Shown here: positions 11,601 through 19,840 of the stretch, piece after piece | Numbering within the stretch: the first letter of the stretch is position 1 | How the letters are laid out: every line of letters begins with the position of its first letter | Assembly: GCF_013304735.1 (NCBI RefSeq) | Contig: NZ_JAAITI010000015.1 | Coordinates: 32,196 to 96,195, forward strand | Origin: Blautia luti | GTDB taxonomy: Bacteria; Bacillota; Clostridia; Lachnospirales; Lachnospiraceae | DNA length: 64,000 bases | Direction: 5' to 3' | Notes under the pieces: model-generated | Seen by the model: the letters and a program-made list of their open reading frames with translations, nothing else | What the model was told of the DNA's origin: nothing | Databases searched by the model: none | Program-made: the position numbers and the translations under genes

Positions 11601-12323
11601 ACAGGTGATTCCAAGACTTACCTGATCCCATACGGTTCCCGTATCAAAGTCCTTGACGGACAGGTTCTTGAGGCCGGCGATGAGCTGACAGAAGGTAGTG
11701 TAAATCCGCATGATATCCTGAGAATTAAGGGTGTTCGTGCAGTTCAGGATTACATGATCCGCGAGGTTCAGCGTGTATATCGTCTGCAGGGTGTTGAGAT
11801 CAACGATAAGCATATCGAGGTTATCGTTCATCAGATGCTGAAGAAGATCCGTATCGAGGATAACGGAGATACAGAGTTCCTGCCAGGAACACTTGTTGAT
11901 GTCCTTGATGTTGAGGAAGTTAACGAGAAACTTGAGGCAGAGGGCAAACAGCCGGCAGAGGGCAAACAGGTTATGCTTGGTATTACCAAGGCATCCCTTG
12001 CTACAAACTCCTTCCTGTCAGCAGCATCCTTCCAGGAGACAACAAAAGTCCTGACAGAGGCTGCAATCAAAGGTAAGGTCGATCCACTGATCGGTCTGAA
12101 AGAGAACGTTATCATTGGTAAGCTGATTCCTGCAGGTACAGGTATGAAGCGTTACAGTGAGATCAGTCTTGATACAGGAATGCCGGAAGTAAAAACAGCT
12201 TCCGAGGAGCCTGAGGATACAGAGGAAATTTCCGTAGAGGAAGAGAAGACTGAGACTGCTCCGGAGGAAGAGACCGTTGCTGTTGAAGAGACAGCAGAGG
12301 AAACTGCACCGGTAGAAGAATAA
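8625..12323 (+). CDS. rpoC: RNA polymerase beta' subunit
   Basis: Largest polymerase subunit, 1232 residues. The N-terminal zinc ribbon ([20 protein letters not shown]) lies at about 70-90. The metal-binding active-site loop [12 protein letters not shown] is near 455-466. The second zinc site, [13 protein letters not shown], is near 888, and the trigger loop/bridge region is intact ([19 protein letters not shown]). The C-terminus is a Glu-rich tail. The gene is co-transcribed with rpoB and closed by a strong terminator 25 bases after the stop. Nothing is missing compared with the usual clostridial length. Confidence 0.99.
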   Translation: MAETTNANETYQPMTFDAIKIGLASPEKIREWSHGEVLKPETINYRTLKPEKDGLFCERIFGPSKDWECHCGKYKKIRYKGVVCDRCGVEVTKSAVRRERMGHIELAAPVSHIWYFKGIPSRMGLILDISPRTLEKVLYFANYIVLDPADSGLMYKQVLTEREYQEARESYGEGFRVGMGAESIMELLKAIDLEKDSVELKAELQDATGQKRARIIKRLEVVESFRESGNRPEWMIMTVIPVIPPDLRPMVQLDGGRFATSDLNDLYRRIINRNNRLKRLLELGAPDIIVRNEKRMLQEAVDALIDNGRRGRPVTGPGNRALKSLSDMLKGKSGRFRQNLLGKRVDYSGRSVIVVGPELKIYQCGLPKEMAIELFKPFVMKELVANGTSHNIKNAKKMVEKLEPAVWDVLEDVIKEHPVMLNRAPTLHRLGIQAFEPILVEGKAIKLHPLVCTAFNADFDGDQMAVHLPLSQEAQAECRFLLLSPNNLLKPSDGGPVAVPSQDMVLGIYYLTQERPGNKGEGKFFKSVNEAILAYENKVITLQTKIIVRCHKTMPDGTVLSGNVHSTLGRFLFNEIIPQDLGFVDRSVPGNELLLEVDFLVGKKQLKQILEKVINTHGATRTAEVLDSVKAMGYKYSTRAAMTVSISDMTVPPQKPEMIKQAQDTVDRITKNYKRGLITEEERYKEVVDTWKKTDDELTKALLTGLDKYNNIFMMADSGARGSDKQIKQLAGMRGLMADTTGHTIELPIKSNFREGLDVLEYFMSAHGARKGLSDTALRTADSGYLTRRLVDVSQDLIVREADCCENRAEISGMEVRGFMDGKEEIESLQERITGRFSCETVKNKDGEILVKANHMITPKRAARIMKEGVSNVTGGPIDRLKIRTILSCKCKVGVCAKCYGANMATGEPVQVGESVGIIAAQSIGEPGTQLTMRTFHTGGVAGGDITQGLPRVEELFEARKPKGLAIITEIPGVATINDTKKKREIIVNDPETGDSKTYLIPYGSRIKVLDGQVLEAGDELTEGSVNPHDILRIKGVRAVQDYMIREVQRVYRLQGVEINDKHIEVIVHQMLKKIRIEDNGDTEFLPGTLVDVLDVEEVNEKLEAEGKQPAEGKQVMLGITKASLATNSFLSAASFQETTKVLTEAAIKGKVDPLIGLKENVIIGKLIPAGTGMKRYSEISLDTGMPEVKTASEEPEDTEEISVEEEKTETAPEEETVAVEETAEETAPVEE

Positions 12324-12348
12324 GTCAATATACCTTGCTAATATAAAT

Positions 12349-12387
12349 AAATCTCCCCCCGGAAATCCGGAGGGAGATTTCTGTTTA
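12349..12387 (+). terminator. Terminator of rpoBC
   Basis: AAATCTCCC continuing to CCGG pairs with CCGGAGGGAGATTT around an AAAT loop, followed by a short T-rich tail. The T-run is imperfect (TTTCTGTTT), so some readthrough into the kinase gene is possible; no clear separate promoter was seen before that gene. Confidence 0.8.
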
Positions 12388-12421
12388 TAAGCAGGGATTT
12401 TCTGAGAGAGGAGGGATTGCG

Positions 12422-14287
12422 ATGGACAAGGAACTGCCAATTTCCCCGTGGCCGGAATGGAAGATCATAAGTAAGATCGGGGAAGGCTCTTTTGGAAGAG
12501 TATATAAAGCTCAGAGAACTGAGAAGGGACGTTCTTTTTACTCGGCAATTAAGATAATCACAATCCCCGCCAGTAAAGGGGAACTGGACAGTGTACGCTC
12601 AGAATCCGGTGATGAAAAATCCGTCCGTGGATATTTCGAAAATCTGGTGGAAGAGTGTATTCAGGAAGTAAGCACCATGGAGTATTTCAGAGGAAATTCC
12701 CACATTGTGTCGGTAGAAGATTACAAGGTGATGGAATATCTGGATGAGATCGGATGGGATATTTTTATCCGCATGGAATATCTCACAAGCTTCATGGAAT
12801 ATTATGCGGGAAAAAATCTCACAGAAAAAGAAGTGATGAAGCTTGGCATAGACCTTTGTAAATCACTGGAATACTGTGGGCAGCTTCACATTATTCACAG
12901 GGATATCAAGCCTGAGAATATTTTTGTATCCAGATTCGGAGATTTCAAGCTGGGAGACTTTGGAATCGCCAGGGAACTGGAAAAAACCATGAGTACCCTT
13001 TCCAAAAAGGGGACTTATTCCTATATGGCGCCGGAGATGTACAGGGGAGAAAAGTACGACAGCAGAGTGGATATCTATGCGCTTGGCCTGGTGCTGTATA
13101 AACTGATGAATCATAACAGACTTCCGTTTCTGAATCTGGAAAAACAGCTGATCACATACAGAGATAAAGAAAATGCGCTGACAAGAAGAATGTCAGGTGA
13201 AACACCGCCTGCGCCGGCAGATGCGGGAGAAGCTTTTGGCGCGGTTATTTTAAAAGCCTGTGCCTATGAGGAAAAGGAACGATATCAGACGCCGCAGGAA
13301 CTGAGGCAGGCGCTGGAGCGAATCCGGTATGAGGGTACAACTCCTTCAAAACCGAAAACCACCGGGGAAAGGCCGGTTCCGGAGTCCATGCCGAAGTTTC
13401 TTCAGGAAGGTGCCGCCAAACAGCTGGCCAGAACAAGTCAGCTGAATACAGATGCGATCCGTCAGGCACGGAAAAATTCCGGGCAGATGTCTGTACAGCC
13501 TGAGAAACGTTCCACAGGAGAAACGGCAAAAAATACAGCGCAGAATACGGCAAAAGTGCAGAGTGTGATACAGAGTCCACAGAAATCAGCACCTGGAAAA
13601 CCAGTATCCAGAGCGGTAAAGCCAAAAGTCACTTCTATAACCGATCTGGAAGACAGCCGTGACCAGGATCTGCGGGAATGGGAAGAACCTGTAACAGAGT
13701 ATGACGGAAGTGTTTCTGAAAGAAAAAAGCGGAAGAGCTTTTCCAGGATTATCATTACAGCTGTTATACTTATTGTGCTGATCGGCGGAATCCTCGTAGC
13801 ACGAAATGTTCTGGATTCTGCAGATGGTGGAAAAGATACATATGTAGATACCGATGATTCGGATGCTCTGAATAAAGGAAATTTTGGGACTGCAGACAGT
13901 TCGGATAAGAGTTTTGCCCAGGCAATGGAAACCATACGTGAACATGCGACAACCATAGAGGATGCTCTGGACAGTTATAAACGCGAAGGCACAGAGGGGG
14001 ACCGCCTGCGTTTTTATAATGGGTCAGGAGAAATTGCCAAAGTGCTTGTATATCCGGACAGCTCCGCAGATGGTGTTTATGAGGAATATTTTTACTGGGG
14101 AGAGCAGATGTTTTATACTTACGTATGGGACGGAGACGAGAAACAGTATTTCTATTATCAGGACGGCCTTTTGATCCGATGGATTGATAAGGATGGAAAG
14201 GTTCATGATAAAGAGAGCGATAACGACGAATATGTAGAACTGGGAGACAAATACTGGAGTAATTCGGTAATGGAGCTTCAGCAGTAA
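12422..14287 (+). CDS. Membrane Ser/Thr protein kinase without PASTA repeats
   Basis: Eukaryote-like protein kinase of 621 residues. The N-terminal kinase domain spans about 12-300: glycine loop IGEGSFGRVYK (about 19-29), invariant Lys in AIKII, catalytic loop HRDIKPEN (about 159), DFG (about 179), and APE as YMAPEMY. A Ser/Thr/Pro/Lys-rich cytoplasmic linker (about 305-435) is followed by one transmembrane helix (about 442-463) and an outer domain of about 155 residues. That outer domain has tandem Tyr/Trp-rich short repeats (FYWGEQMFYTYVW, KQYFYYQDG). The PASTA domains typical of PrkC/Stk1 are absent, so muropeptide sensing cannot be assumed. A PP2C phosphatase follows 31 bases downstream, which suggests an opposing pair. 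AGAGGAGGG precedes the start. Confidence 0.93.
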   Translation: MDKELPISPWPEWKIISKIGEGSFGRVYKAQRTEKGRSFYSAIKIITIPASKGELDSVRSESGDEKSVRGYFENLVEECIQEVSTMEYFRGNSHIVSVEDYKVMEYLDEIGWDIFIRMEYLTSFMEYYAGKNLTEKEVMKLGIDLCKSLEYCGQLHIIHRDIKPENIFVSRFGDFKLGDFGIARELEKTMSTLSKKGTYSYMAPEMYRGEKYDSRVDIYALGLVLYKLMNHNRLPFLNLEKQLITYRDKENALTRRMSGETPPAPADAGEAFGAVILKACAYEEKERYQTPQELRQALERIRYEGTTPSKPKTTGERPVPESMPKFLQEGAAKQLARTSQLNTDAIRQARKNSGQMSVQPEKRSTGETAKNTAQNTAKVQSVIQSPQKSAPGKPVSRAVKPKVTSITDLEDSRDQDLREWEEPVTEYDGSVSERKKRKSFSRIIITAVILIVLIGGILVARNVLDSADGGKDTYVDTDDSDALNKGNFGTADSSDKSFAQAMETIREHATTIEDALDSYKREGTEGDRLRFYNGSGEIAKVLVYPDSSADGVYEEYFYWGEQMFYTYVWDGDEKQYFYYQDGLLIRWIDKDGKVHDKESDNDEYVELGDKYWSNSVMELQQ

Positions 14288-14318
14288 TGTCGAAAGGGTT
14301 TTTACGAAAGGAAAAAAA

Positions 14319-15134
14319 ATGGCCTATCAGATTGATTATGCATACACATGCCACACCGGAAAGGTGAGGGTAAATAATGAGGATAATTTCTGGTGCTGCG
14401 GTGTGCGCCTGCCGGTGCACAACCAGGGAGTTGACGGAATCCTGGCAGGTCATACACAGCATTGGCAGCTTCCCGTTCTGGCTGTTTTTGATGGCATGGG
14501 TGGAGAAAGCTGTGGAGAAATGGCGGCTTCCGCTGCGGTGGAAGCACTGGGCAGTTTTTACGAAGAAAACCGCAGGAGTCTGAAAAAGGAACCGGTGGCT
14601 TTTCTGACAGGAGCCTGCGAAAATATGAATGAAGCAGTATGTCGTTACAGCAGAGAAAACTGTATCAACAGCATGGGCACCACCATGGCATTGCTGTCTT
14701 TCAGTGAAAAAGCTATTTATGCCTGTAATCTTGGAGACAGCCGTATTTACCGGCATTTTCAGGGAAAACTCCGCCAGATATCCACAGACCATGTCATTGG
14801 CGGGAAAATGCTGGGAAAAGCCCCTCTGACACAGTATCTGGGCTTTCAGGAAGAAAATATGGCTCTGGAGCCGTCTATTGTGGAAATCGGATATCAGACC
14901 GGAAGCAGTTATCTGATCTGCTCGGATGGAGTTACGGATATGCTTTCTGATGAGGAGATCCGGGAAATCCTTGGGAAAAACAGTACAGCAGAGGAGAAAG
15001 TAGAGGAACTGCTGGAAATGGCACTGGCCAAAGGCGGCAGAGATAATGTAACCATGGTTCTTGCACAGATCAGTGGCTACGAAGAAAGGAATCCTCTCAA
15101 ACGATGGGCAGAACGGTACAGTACCGGGCGGTAG
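14319..15134 (+). CDS. PP2C-family Ser/Thr protein phosphatase
   Basis: Cytoplasmic metal-dependent phosphatase of 271 residues that should reverse phosphorylation by the preceding kinase. Metal-binding and catalytic motifs are visible: VNNEDNFW (about 19-26), FDGMGGESCGE (about 57-67), GDSRIYR, SDGVTDMLSDEE, and the final Asp in GRDNVTMVLA (about 241-250). There is no signal peptide or membrane segment. The start follows ACGAAAGGA. The length is slightly above the 240-250 residues of simple PrpC proteins because of the insert after NFWCCGVRLP. Confidence 0.94.
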   Translation: MAYQIDYAYTCHTGKVRVNNEDNFWCCGVRLPVHNQGVDGILAGHTQHWQLPVLAVFDGMGGESCGEMAASAAVEALGSFYEENRRSLKKEPVAFLTGACENMNEAVCRYSRENCINSMGTTMALLSFSEKAIYACNLGDSRIYRHFQGKLRQISTDHVIGGKMLGKAPLTQYLGFQEENMALEPSIVEIGYQTGSSYLICSDGVTDMLSDEEIREILGKNSTAEEKVEELLEMALAKGGRDNVTMVLAQISGYEERNPLKRWAERYSTGR

Positions 15135-15215
15135 AAAATCTGCAGCAAAGGATGTTCATACTGCTGTTTGGACAACTCTGCCGGGGAGGAATTTAAGGGA
15201 TAAGGAGAATTTACG

Positions 15216-16442
15216 ATGAGAAATCGAATGCAGGATCTTGATTTTGAACAGACAGTTGCCTTCGATTCTGTGAAGGACTTTGAATTTACAAGAAAGGCGG
15301 CACAGAAGTTCCGCCAGGTTGTCAGTCTGGATTCTTTTGAGGATGAGGATGCGGACGTTATTTTTCATTATCTTTATAAAGAAATGGAACTGGTTTCTTT
15401 CGGTGATTATCTGAAACGATATGTTTACGAGCGTGCAGAGCTGGAAGAGCCTTTTTCCCAGGTACCCCAGGAGGTTTACAGGGATATTGTGGTGGAATCT
15501 TTCAAGGAAACTTATACACCAAAATCCATGTCTCCGACTTCGGCCAAACTGAGTTCGCTGGTGAACAACTGGCTGACACAGGCGTCTGTGAAGCGTGAAA
15601 CCGTTTTTCTGCTGGGATTCGGGCTTCGAATGAGTACGGAGGACGTATCCGACTTTCTGACCAGGGTGCTCCGGGAGCAGGATTTTGATTTTCATAATCC
15701 GGAAGAAGTGATTTACTGGTACTGTTACCGGAACCATCTTGGTTACTATAAGGCGGAAGAATACAGAGAAACCTATAAAGAGCTGACGCCTGTGGAAAAA
15801 AAGACCGGTGAGGTTGTATATGGTACAGGGCTCTGTCTGGACAGTGAGGAAAAACTTCTGGAATATCTGGCATTTCTCAAAGGCAGATGCGATGATCCGA
15901 AATCTGAAAAGAGCCAGGCTTTTCAGGAGTTTATGATTCTTGTGGAGCGTGCAAAAAAGATTATTGCAGCCATGTATCAGGAAGATGAAGAGGAAAATGG
16001 CGGTAAAAAAATCTGGAAACCTGAAAATATCAGTGCTTCCGATCTGGAGAAAGTGATATGTAGCGGAATTCCCATTAACAAGATGGGAAATCTGAAAAAA
16101 ATGTCCGCTTCCATTCTGGCAAAACATTTCAGTCAGAAGCGTTTCAGCCGTCAGAGAATCAATAATATCCTGAATCACAAGTTTCCGGTGGAACGTTTTG
16201 ATTTGATTACGCTGGAATTTTTTGTGATTTCCCAGGAGATGGCAGATGATGATCCATATACCAGGTACCGTCATTTTCTGGAAGAAATCCAGGAGATTCT
16301 GGCCCGCTGTGGAATGAGTGAAATTTACATAGTAAATCCATATGAATGTTTCCTTCTGATGTGTCTTCTGACAGACTGCCCGTTGGCAGTATTTTCCGAG
16401 ATATGGGAGAAATCCTACGAAGAAGGGGAAGAAAAAAGCTGA
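15216..16442 (+). CDS. Unknown 408-residue protein in the kinase/phosphatase cluster
   Basis: Not recognised. The translation is soluble (no signal or membrane helix) and rich in Glu, Lys, Phe and Tyr, with mostly helical character. The first 100 residues are acidic. Residues about 295-345 (KMSASILAKHFSQKRFSRQRINNIL) resemble a helix-turn-helix-like segment, and the protein ends in a short acidic tail. It starts with ATG after AAGGAGAAT and lies 81 bases after the phosphatase with no terminator between them, so it is probably transcribed with the kinase and phosphatase and could be their substrate or effector. That role is inference from position only. Confidence 0.75.
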   Translation: MRNRMQDLDFEQTVAFDSVKDFEFTRKAAQKFRQVVSLDSFEDEDADVIFHYLYKEMELVSFGDYLKRYVYERAELEEPFSQVPQEVYRDIVVESFKETYTPKSMSPTSAKLSSLVNNWLTQASVKRETVFLLGFGLRMSTEDVSDFLTRVLREQDFDFHNPEEVIYWYCYRNHLGYYKAEEYRETYKELTPVEKKTGEVVYGTGLCLDSEEKLLEYLAFLKGRCDDPKSEKSQAFQEFMILVERAKKIIAAMYQEDEEENGGKKIWKPENISASDLEKVICSGIPINKMGNLKKMSASILAKHFSQKRFSRQRINNILNHKFPVERFDLITLEFFVISQEMADDDPYTRYRHFLEEIQEILARCGMSEIYIVNPYECFLLMCLLTDCPLAVFSEIWEKSYEEGEEKS

Positions 16443-16481
16443 AAAAAAGGATGATGCGTATCTGGCGCGTCATCCTTTTTT
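16443..16481 (+). terminator. Bidirectional terminator
   Basis: AGGATGATGCG (16448-16458) pairs with CGCGTCATCCT (16466-16476), with A-run before and T-run after. It lies between convergent genes and can serve both strands. Confidence 0.88.
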
Positions 16482-16490
16482 GTCTGTGCT

Positions 16491-17612
16491 TTATTCGTTG
16501 TAATAACCGTAAATGGAACGGCTGATCTGAGCAATGCTATTCTGGGCAGCGGCAGTATCATTAAGATCCTGGGACATAAAGCAGACAACCAGATCAATGC
16601 CTTTGGCTGTATCGTAGATGATACCTGCATCATTTTCTACGGTGTCAAGTTCGCCGGTTTTGTTGGCAACTTTTACGCCCTCCGGCATCTGTGCCGGGAT
16701 TTTGTTTGTTCTTGTCTGCATCTTCAGAAGATGATACATATATTCCGCACCTGCAAGCGTGTCATCGGTGGAAGTACCTTTATCAATCTGATAAATGGTT
16801 TTCAGGAATTTTCCACAGTCTTTTACGGAGGTGTAATTATCTCCATTGGAGTTGTCTGCAAGAAGGAGACGTCCCATGGAAGTACTGGTATATCCATGAT
16901 CCTGGCAGAATTTGTTGACGCGGGCCATTCCGGCAGCGTCATCACCACCGCCAAGATAATTGACAAGGGTATTGGCAGCATCATTGTCGCTGACTGTAAT
17001 CATGGAATTCAGATTGTCATCCAGTTTATCTTTTCCGTAGGTGGCGGAAAGACTGTCATAATCTTCGTATACAGCGCCCATGATATAGAGCTTGATCAGG
17101 CTGGCAGCCTGCATCTGCTGGTCATTGATGGAACCTTCGGTATTTTTGGCAAGGTTACATACGTATACAGACCAGGTACCGTTGCCGGAAGGAAGAAGGG
17201 ACTGTACCTGATTCAGAAGATTGTCCATGCTGGAATCAGAATTATCCGTAAAAGTACTGCTTCCACTGGAAGGAGAAAGAGTACCTTCTTCCTGAGAAGA
17301 GCTGTCCTGACTGTCAGAAGACGCGGACGGGCCTGCAACTTCTCCGGAATTCTGAGAATCAGACTGTACGCCTGCGGCAGCAGCGGCGCTGGCAACGGTA
17401 GGATCATCCGGATAGAGGGCATCCAGCTGGTCTGCCTTGGTGCTTAATTCTGCAGCAGAATCCGAAACTTCCTGTACGCTTTTCTGCAGTTCGTTGACCT
17501 TGGACTGAAGGGATGCAAGTTTGTCCAGGGAGCGGACATTCAGTGCGCCAAGTCCTGCCAGAGCAACGGCAAGGACTGCAATCACAATATATAAGAAAAC
17601 ATTTTTTTTCAT
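16491..17612 (-). CDS. Serine hydrolase of the class A beta-lactamase fold
   Basis: Membrane-anchored penicillin-recognising-type hydrolase of 373 residues. It has an N-terminal transmembrane/signal-anchor helix (about 5-24), a coiled-coil segment (LASLQSKVNELQKSVQEV), a Ser/Asp-rich linker, then the catalytic domain. The SxxK motif is in QAASLIKLY, SDN is in TVSDNDAANTL, and the KTG triad is in VANKTGELD. The motifs support an active-site serine enzyme. Absence of a clear class A omega-loop Glu segment makes a cell-wall or esterase role more likely than true antibiotic resistance. It is the second gene of a minus-strand pair with an amidase 15 bases upstream. SD AAAGGAG precedes the ATG. Confidence 0.85.
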   Translation of the reverse strand: MKKNVFLYIVIAVLAVALAGLGALNVRSLDKLASLQSKVNELQKSVQEVSDSAAELSTKADQLDALYPDDPTVASAAAAAGVQSDSQNSGEVAGPSASSDSQDSSSQEEGTLSPSSGSSTFTDNSDSSMDNLLNQVQSLLPSGNGTWSVYVCNLAKNTEGSINDQQMQAASLIKLYIMGAVYEDYDSLSATYGKDKLDDNLNSMITVSDNDAANTLVNYLGGGDDAAGMARVNKFCQDHGYTSTSMGRLLLADNSNGDNYTSVKDCGKFLKTIYQIDKGTSTDDTLAGAEYMYHLLKMQTRTNKIPAQMPEGVKVANKTGELDTVENDAGIIYDTAKGIDLVVCFMSQDLNDTAAAQNSIAQISRSIYGYYNE

Positions 17613-17627
17613 AAAAGTTACTCCTTT

Positions 17628-18653
17628 TTACTGAAAATAAGCATCAATTCCATTGGCGATTCCTTCTGCCATTGTCTGCTGGAAGGAAGAATCTGCCATT
17701 TTCAGATCATCGTTCTGATTGGTCATAAATCCCATTTCCACAATGGTCACCGGTATAGTACTCCAGTTGATACCTGTCATGGTATCTGTGTAGATAATTC
17801 CACGGTTCTGAAAACCGGTAGCTGCACAGTAGGAATCAACAATACACTGGGAAAGTCGGTTGGAACTGTCATAGAGACTGGAAACATAAGGATTCTGCTG
17901 GGACGGGCACATGGTAAGAGCTCCGGAAACAGAAGAAGAATCATCACCGTTTGCATGAATACGTACGCAGATTTCCGCACCCTGGGAAGCAACCAGCTCT
18001 GCACGTTCCTTATTGCTGATGGCAGTGTCATTATCAGTTCTTGTCATTACTACCTGGTATCCACGCTGTTCCAGAATATTTTTCAGAAGAAGGGATACAT
18101 CCAGGTTTAGCTGATATTCCGGAAGGCCGCTGTAGGAACCTCTGGTTCCGGTAGAAGCTTTTGCCTTCATGGTGGAGGAACCGGGACCATTTGGTTCGGT
18201 GGCACTCATATCAACGTTTTCACCCTGATGTCCAGGATCAATTCCTACGATGTGGCCATTTGCGGCTGAAGTAGTGGTATCGCTGCCTCCGTCAGAGAAT
18301 CCCTCACCACCGGCTTCACTGAAAACAGAAGGTTTGGAACTTTTCTGGCTGTTCTCGGACTCCGGTGCACGTTCGTGCTCTCCGGTGTTGTTCTTTACTG
18401 CCTGTTCGGTATGGGAGCGTTGCTGTAGATATTTGTCGGCTGCCTGTTTCTTTTCGATCTTGGCTGTATAAAGGTCAATATCTTCTTTCATGGCTTTCTG
18501 CTTCGTTTTGACCGGTTCGATGACGGAAGCCATTTTCTGGTCTGCGGCATCAATTTTCTGGTAGGTTTTGTAACTTAAGCCAAAAAGCAGTCCAATACAG
18601 ATAAGACCCGTCAGAAACAGGACGATCGCCATCAGATGAGGCTTTTTTTCCAT
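17628..18653 (-). CDS. N-acetylmuramoyl-L-alanine amidase (Amidase_3)
   Basis: Zinc amidase that cleaves the bond between MurNAc and L-Ala of peptidoglycan; predicted outside the membrane. The start at 18653 (MEKKPHLMAIVL) is chosen over in-frame codons upstream because AAAGGA is well spaced before it; this gives 341 residues. A signal-anchor helix (about 8-30) and coiled coil precede the amidase domain (about 140-341). Zinc and catalytic residues are visible: His in DPGHQGE, Glu in GLPEYQLNL, His in RIHANG, and the final catalytic Glu in IVEMGFMTN. It forms a two-gene cell-wall unit with the serine hydrolase. Confidence 0.92.
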   Translation of the reverse strand: MEKKPHLMAIVLFLTGLICIGLLFGLSYKTYQKIDAADQKMASVIEPVKTKQKAMKEDIDLYTAKIEKKQAADKYLQQRSHTEQAVKNNTGEHERAPESENSQKSSKPSVFSEAGGEGFSDGGSDTTTSAANGHIVGIDPGHQGENVDMSATEPNGPGSSTMKAKASTGTRGSYSGLPEYQLNLDVSLLLKNILEQRGYQVVMTRTDNDTAISNKERAELVASQGAEICVRIHANGDDSSSVSGALTMCPSQQNPYVSSLYDSSNRLSQCIVDSYCAATGFQNRGIIYTDTMTGINWSTIPVTIVEMGFMTNQNDDLKMADSSFQQTMAEGIANGIDAYFQ

Positions 18654-18696
18654 AAGATCATGTCCTTTCTGGGGAAATAGTTTGTATTTGTAAAAC

Positions 18697-18725
18697 ATTA
18701 TAAAGAAGGACTTCGGAAAAAGCAA
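18697..18725 (-). promoter_or_regulatory. Promoter of the amidase/hydrolase pair
   Basis: On the minus strand TTGCTT (18725-18720) and TATAAT (18702-18697) are spaced 17 bases. It is divergent from, and only 15 bases away from, the padR promoter. Confidence 0.65.
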
Positions 18726-18739
18726 TTGCGAAATTCTCC

Positions 18740-18767
18740 TTGACAAAAGAGAAAAGTATGATACTAT
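18740..18767 (+). promoter_or_regulatory. Promoter of the padR operon
   Basis: TTGACA (18740-18745) and TACTAT (18762-18767) are spaced 16 bases, just upstream of an AT-rich repeat that may be the regulator's own site. Confidence 0.7.
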
Positions 18768-18769
18768 AT

Positions 18770-18816
18770 ATGTAAAATAATTATATATAAAAATCTTATA
18801 TATAAAATAATTACAT
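18770..18816 (+). promoter_or_regulatory. AT-rich repeat, candidate PadR operator
   Basis: Between the -10 box and the padR start the sequence begins ATGTAAAATAATTATATATA and ends TATATAAAATAATTACAT, giving two near-copies flanked by ATGTAA and TTACAT. Known PadR operators are ATGT/ACAT inverted repeats, so autoregulation is likely but unproven. Confidence 0.5.
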
Positions 18817-18830
18817 AAAGGGGTGAGCGT

Positions 18831-19151
18831 ATGTATTACTATCCGGTGTCAGCTGTGCTGACGGAATGCCTGATCCTCTCTGTTGTGGAACAGCAGGATT
18901 CCTACGGATATGAGATCAGTCAGACTGTGAAGATGGTAGCATCAATTAAGGAATCAACTCTGTATCCTATTTTGAGGAAGCTGGAGACAGGCGGATATCT
19001 GACAACTTATTCCGAGGAGTTCCAGGGAAGGAAGCGCAAGTATTATTCCATCACAGAGGAAGGACGCAGTCATCTGGAATATCTGAGGAAAGAGTGGAGA
19101 GAATACCGCGATACCATAGATGATATTGTGGAAGGGAGACTTCGAAAATGA
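18831..19151 (+). CDS. PadR-family transcriptional regulator
   Basis: Winged-helix DNA-binding protein of 106 residues with the standard PadR core: LTECLILSVVEQQDSYGYEISQ, then STLYPILRKLETGGYLTTY and the GRKRKYYSITEEG wing. It is the short PadR subtype without a long C-terminal dimerisation domain. It starts after AAGGGGTGAG and overlaps the next gene by 4 bases (ATGA), so the three genes are translationally coupled. Its likely ligand is unknown. The linked DUF1700 and DUF4097 genes point to control of an envelope-stress or membrane-sensing module. Confidence 0.95.
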   Translation: MYYYPVSAVLTECLILSVVEQQDSYGYEISQTVKMVASIKESTLYPILRKLETGGYLTTYSEEFQGRKRKYYSITEEGRSHLEYLRKEWREYRDTIDDIVEGRLRK

Positions 19152-19840
19152 CGAGGAAAGAGTATATGGAGCAGCTCAGGAAATATCTGAAGCGGCTTCC
19201 GAAAGAAGATTATGAGAATGCCATTGAATATTTTTCGGAATATTTCGATGAGGCAGGTCCGGAGAATGAGCAGCAGGTAATGGAGGAACTTGGCGAGCCG
19301 AAGGAAGCAGCCAGGGAACTGCTTCTGAATCTTCTGCAGGAGAGTGTGGGAGACGGGAAAGACAGTACCGGAGAAAAAGAGACGGAACTGCCGGCAGAAG
19401 GTTCCGGCAACCGACGGAGTGCAGCAGGACAAAATGCAGCTGCTTCAACCAGTGATTCTACAAAGAAGAAACGTTCTCCGGGTAAGATCATCCTCCTTGC
19501 AATTCTTGTCCTCTGTGCGTCACCGGTAAGTCTGGCACTTATGTTCAGTGCGCTGGCAGTATTGTTTGCCGTAGTAGTTGTGATCGCAGCCGTGATTTTT
19601 TCCCTGGGTGTGACCAGCATCGCAACCATAGCCGGAGGAATCATGGTAGCCGGTTTTGGAGCCACACTGATCCTGAAATCTGTGGCAGCAGCCTGCATGA
19701 TGGTTGGCGGCGGATTTCTTATGGCAGGAGCCGGAATCCTGGTCGGTGTGCTTACCATATATATCTGTAAATGGTGTGCAACAGGAATCGGACGTCTGGT
19801 AAACCGATTTGTAAGAAAGAAGGTGCAAAGAAATGAATAA
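19148..19840 (+). CDS. DUF1700 (HAAS-type) membrane protein
   Basis: 230 residues. The N-terminal 65 residues (TRKEYMEQLRKYLKRLPKEDYENAIEYFSEYFDEAG, then GEPKEAARELL) match the DUF1700/HAAS helical domain that is commonly encoded next to PadR regulators. A charged, low-complexity linker (about 65-110) is followed by three or four hydrophobic helices (about 112-215) with a Gly/Ala-rich composition. The Lys/Arg-rich C-terminus is probably cytoplasmic. It overlaps padR by 4 bases and the next gene by 8 bases. The function of the family is thought to be signalling at the membrane; no enzyme motif is present. Confidence 0.9.
   Translation: MTRKEYMEQLRKYLKRLPKEDYENAIEYFSEYFDEAGPENEQQVMEELGEPKEAARELLLNLLQESVGDGKDSTGEKETELPAEGSGNRRSAAGQNAAASTSDSTKKKRSPGKIILLAILVLCASPVSLALMFSALAVLFAVVVVIAAVIFSLGVTSIATIAGGIMVAGFGATLILKSVAAACMMVGGGFLMAGAGILVGVLTIYICKWCATGIGRLVNRFVRKKVQRNE

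Noticed and set aside
16491..17612. True class A beta-lactamase giving antibiotic resistance
   Set aside because: SxxK, SDN and KTG are present, but no clear omega-loop Glu motif, an anchored N-terminus with coiled coil and an amidase partner point to cell-wall work.
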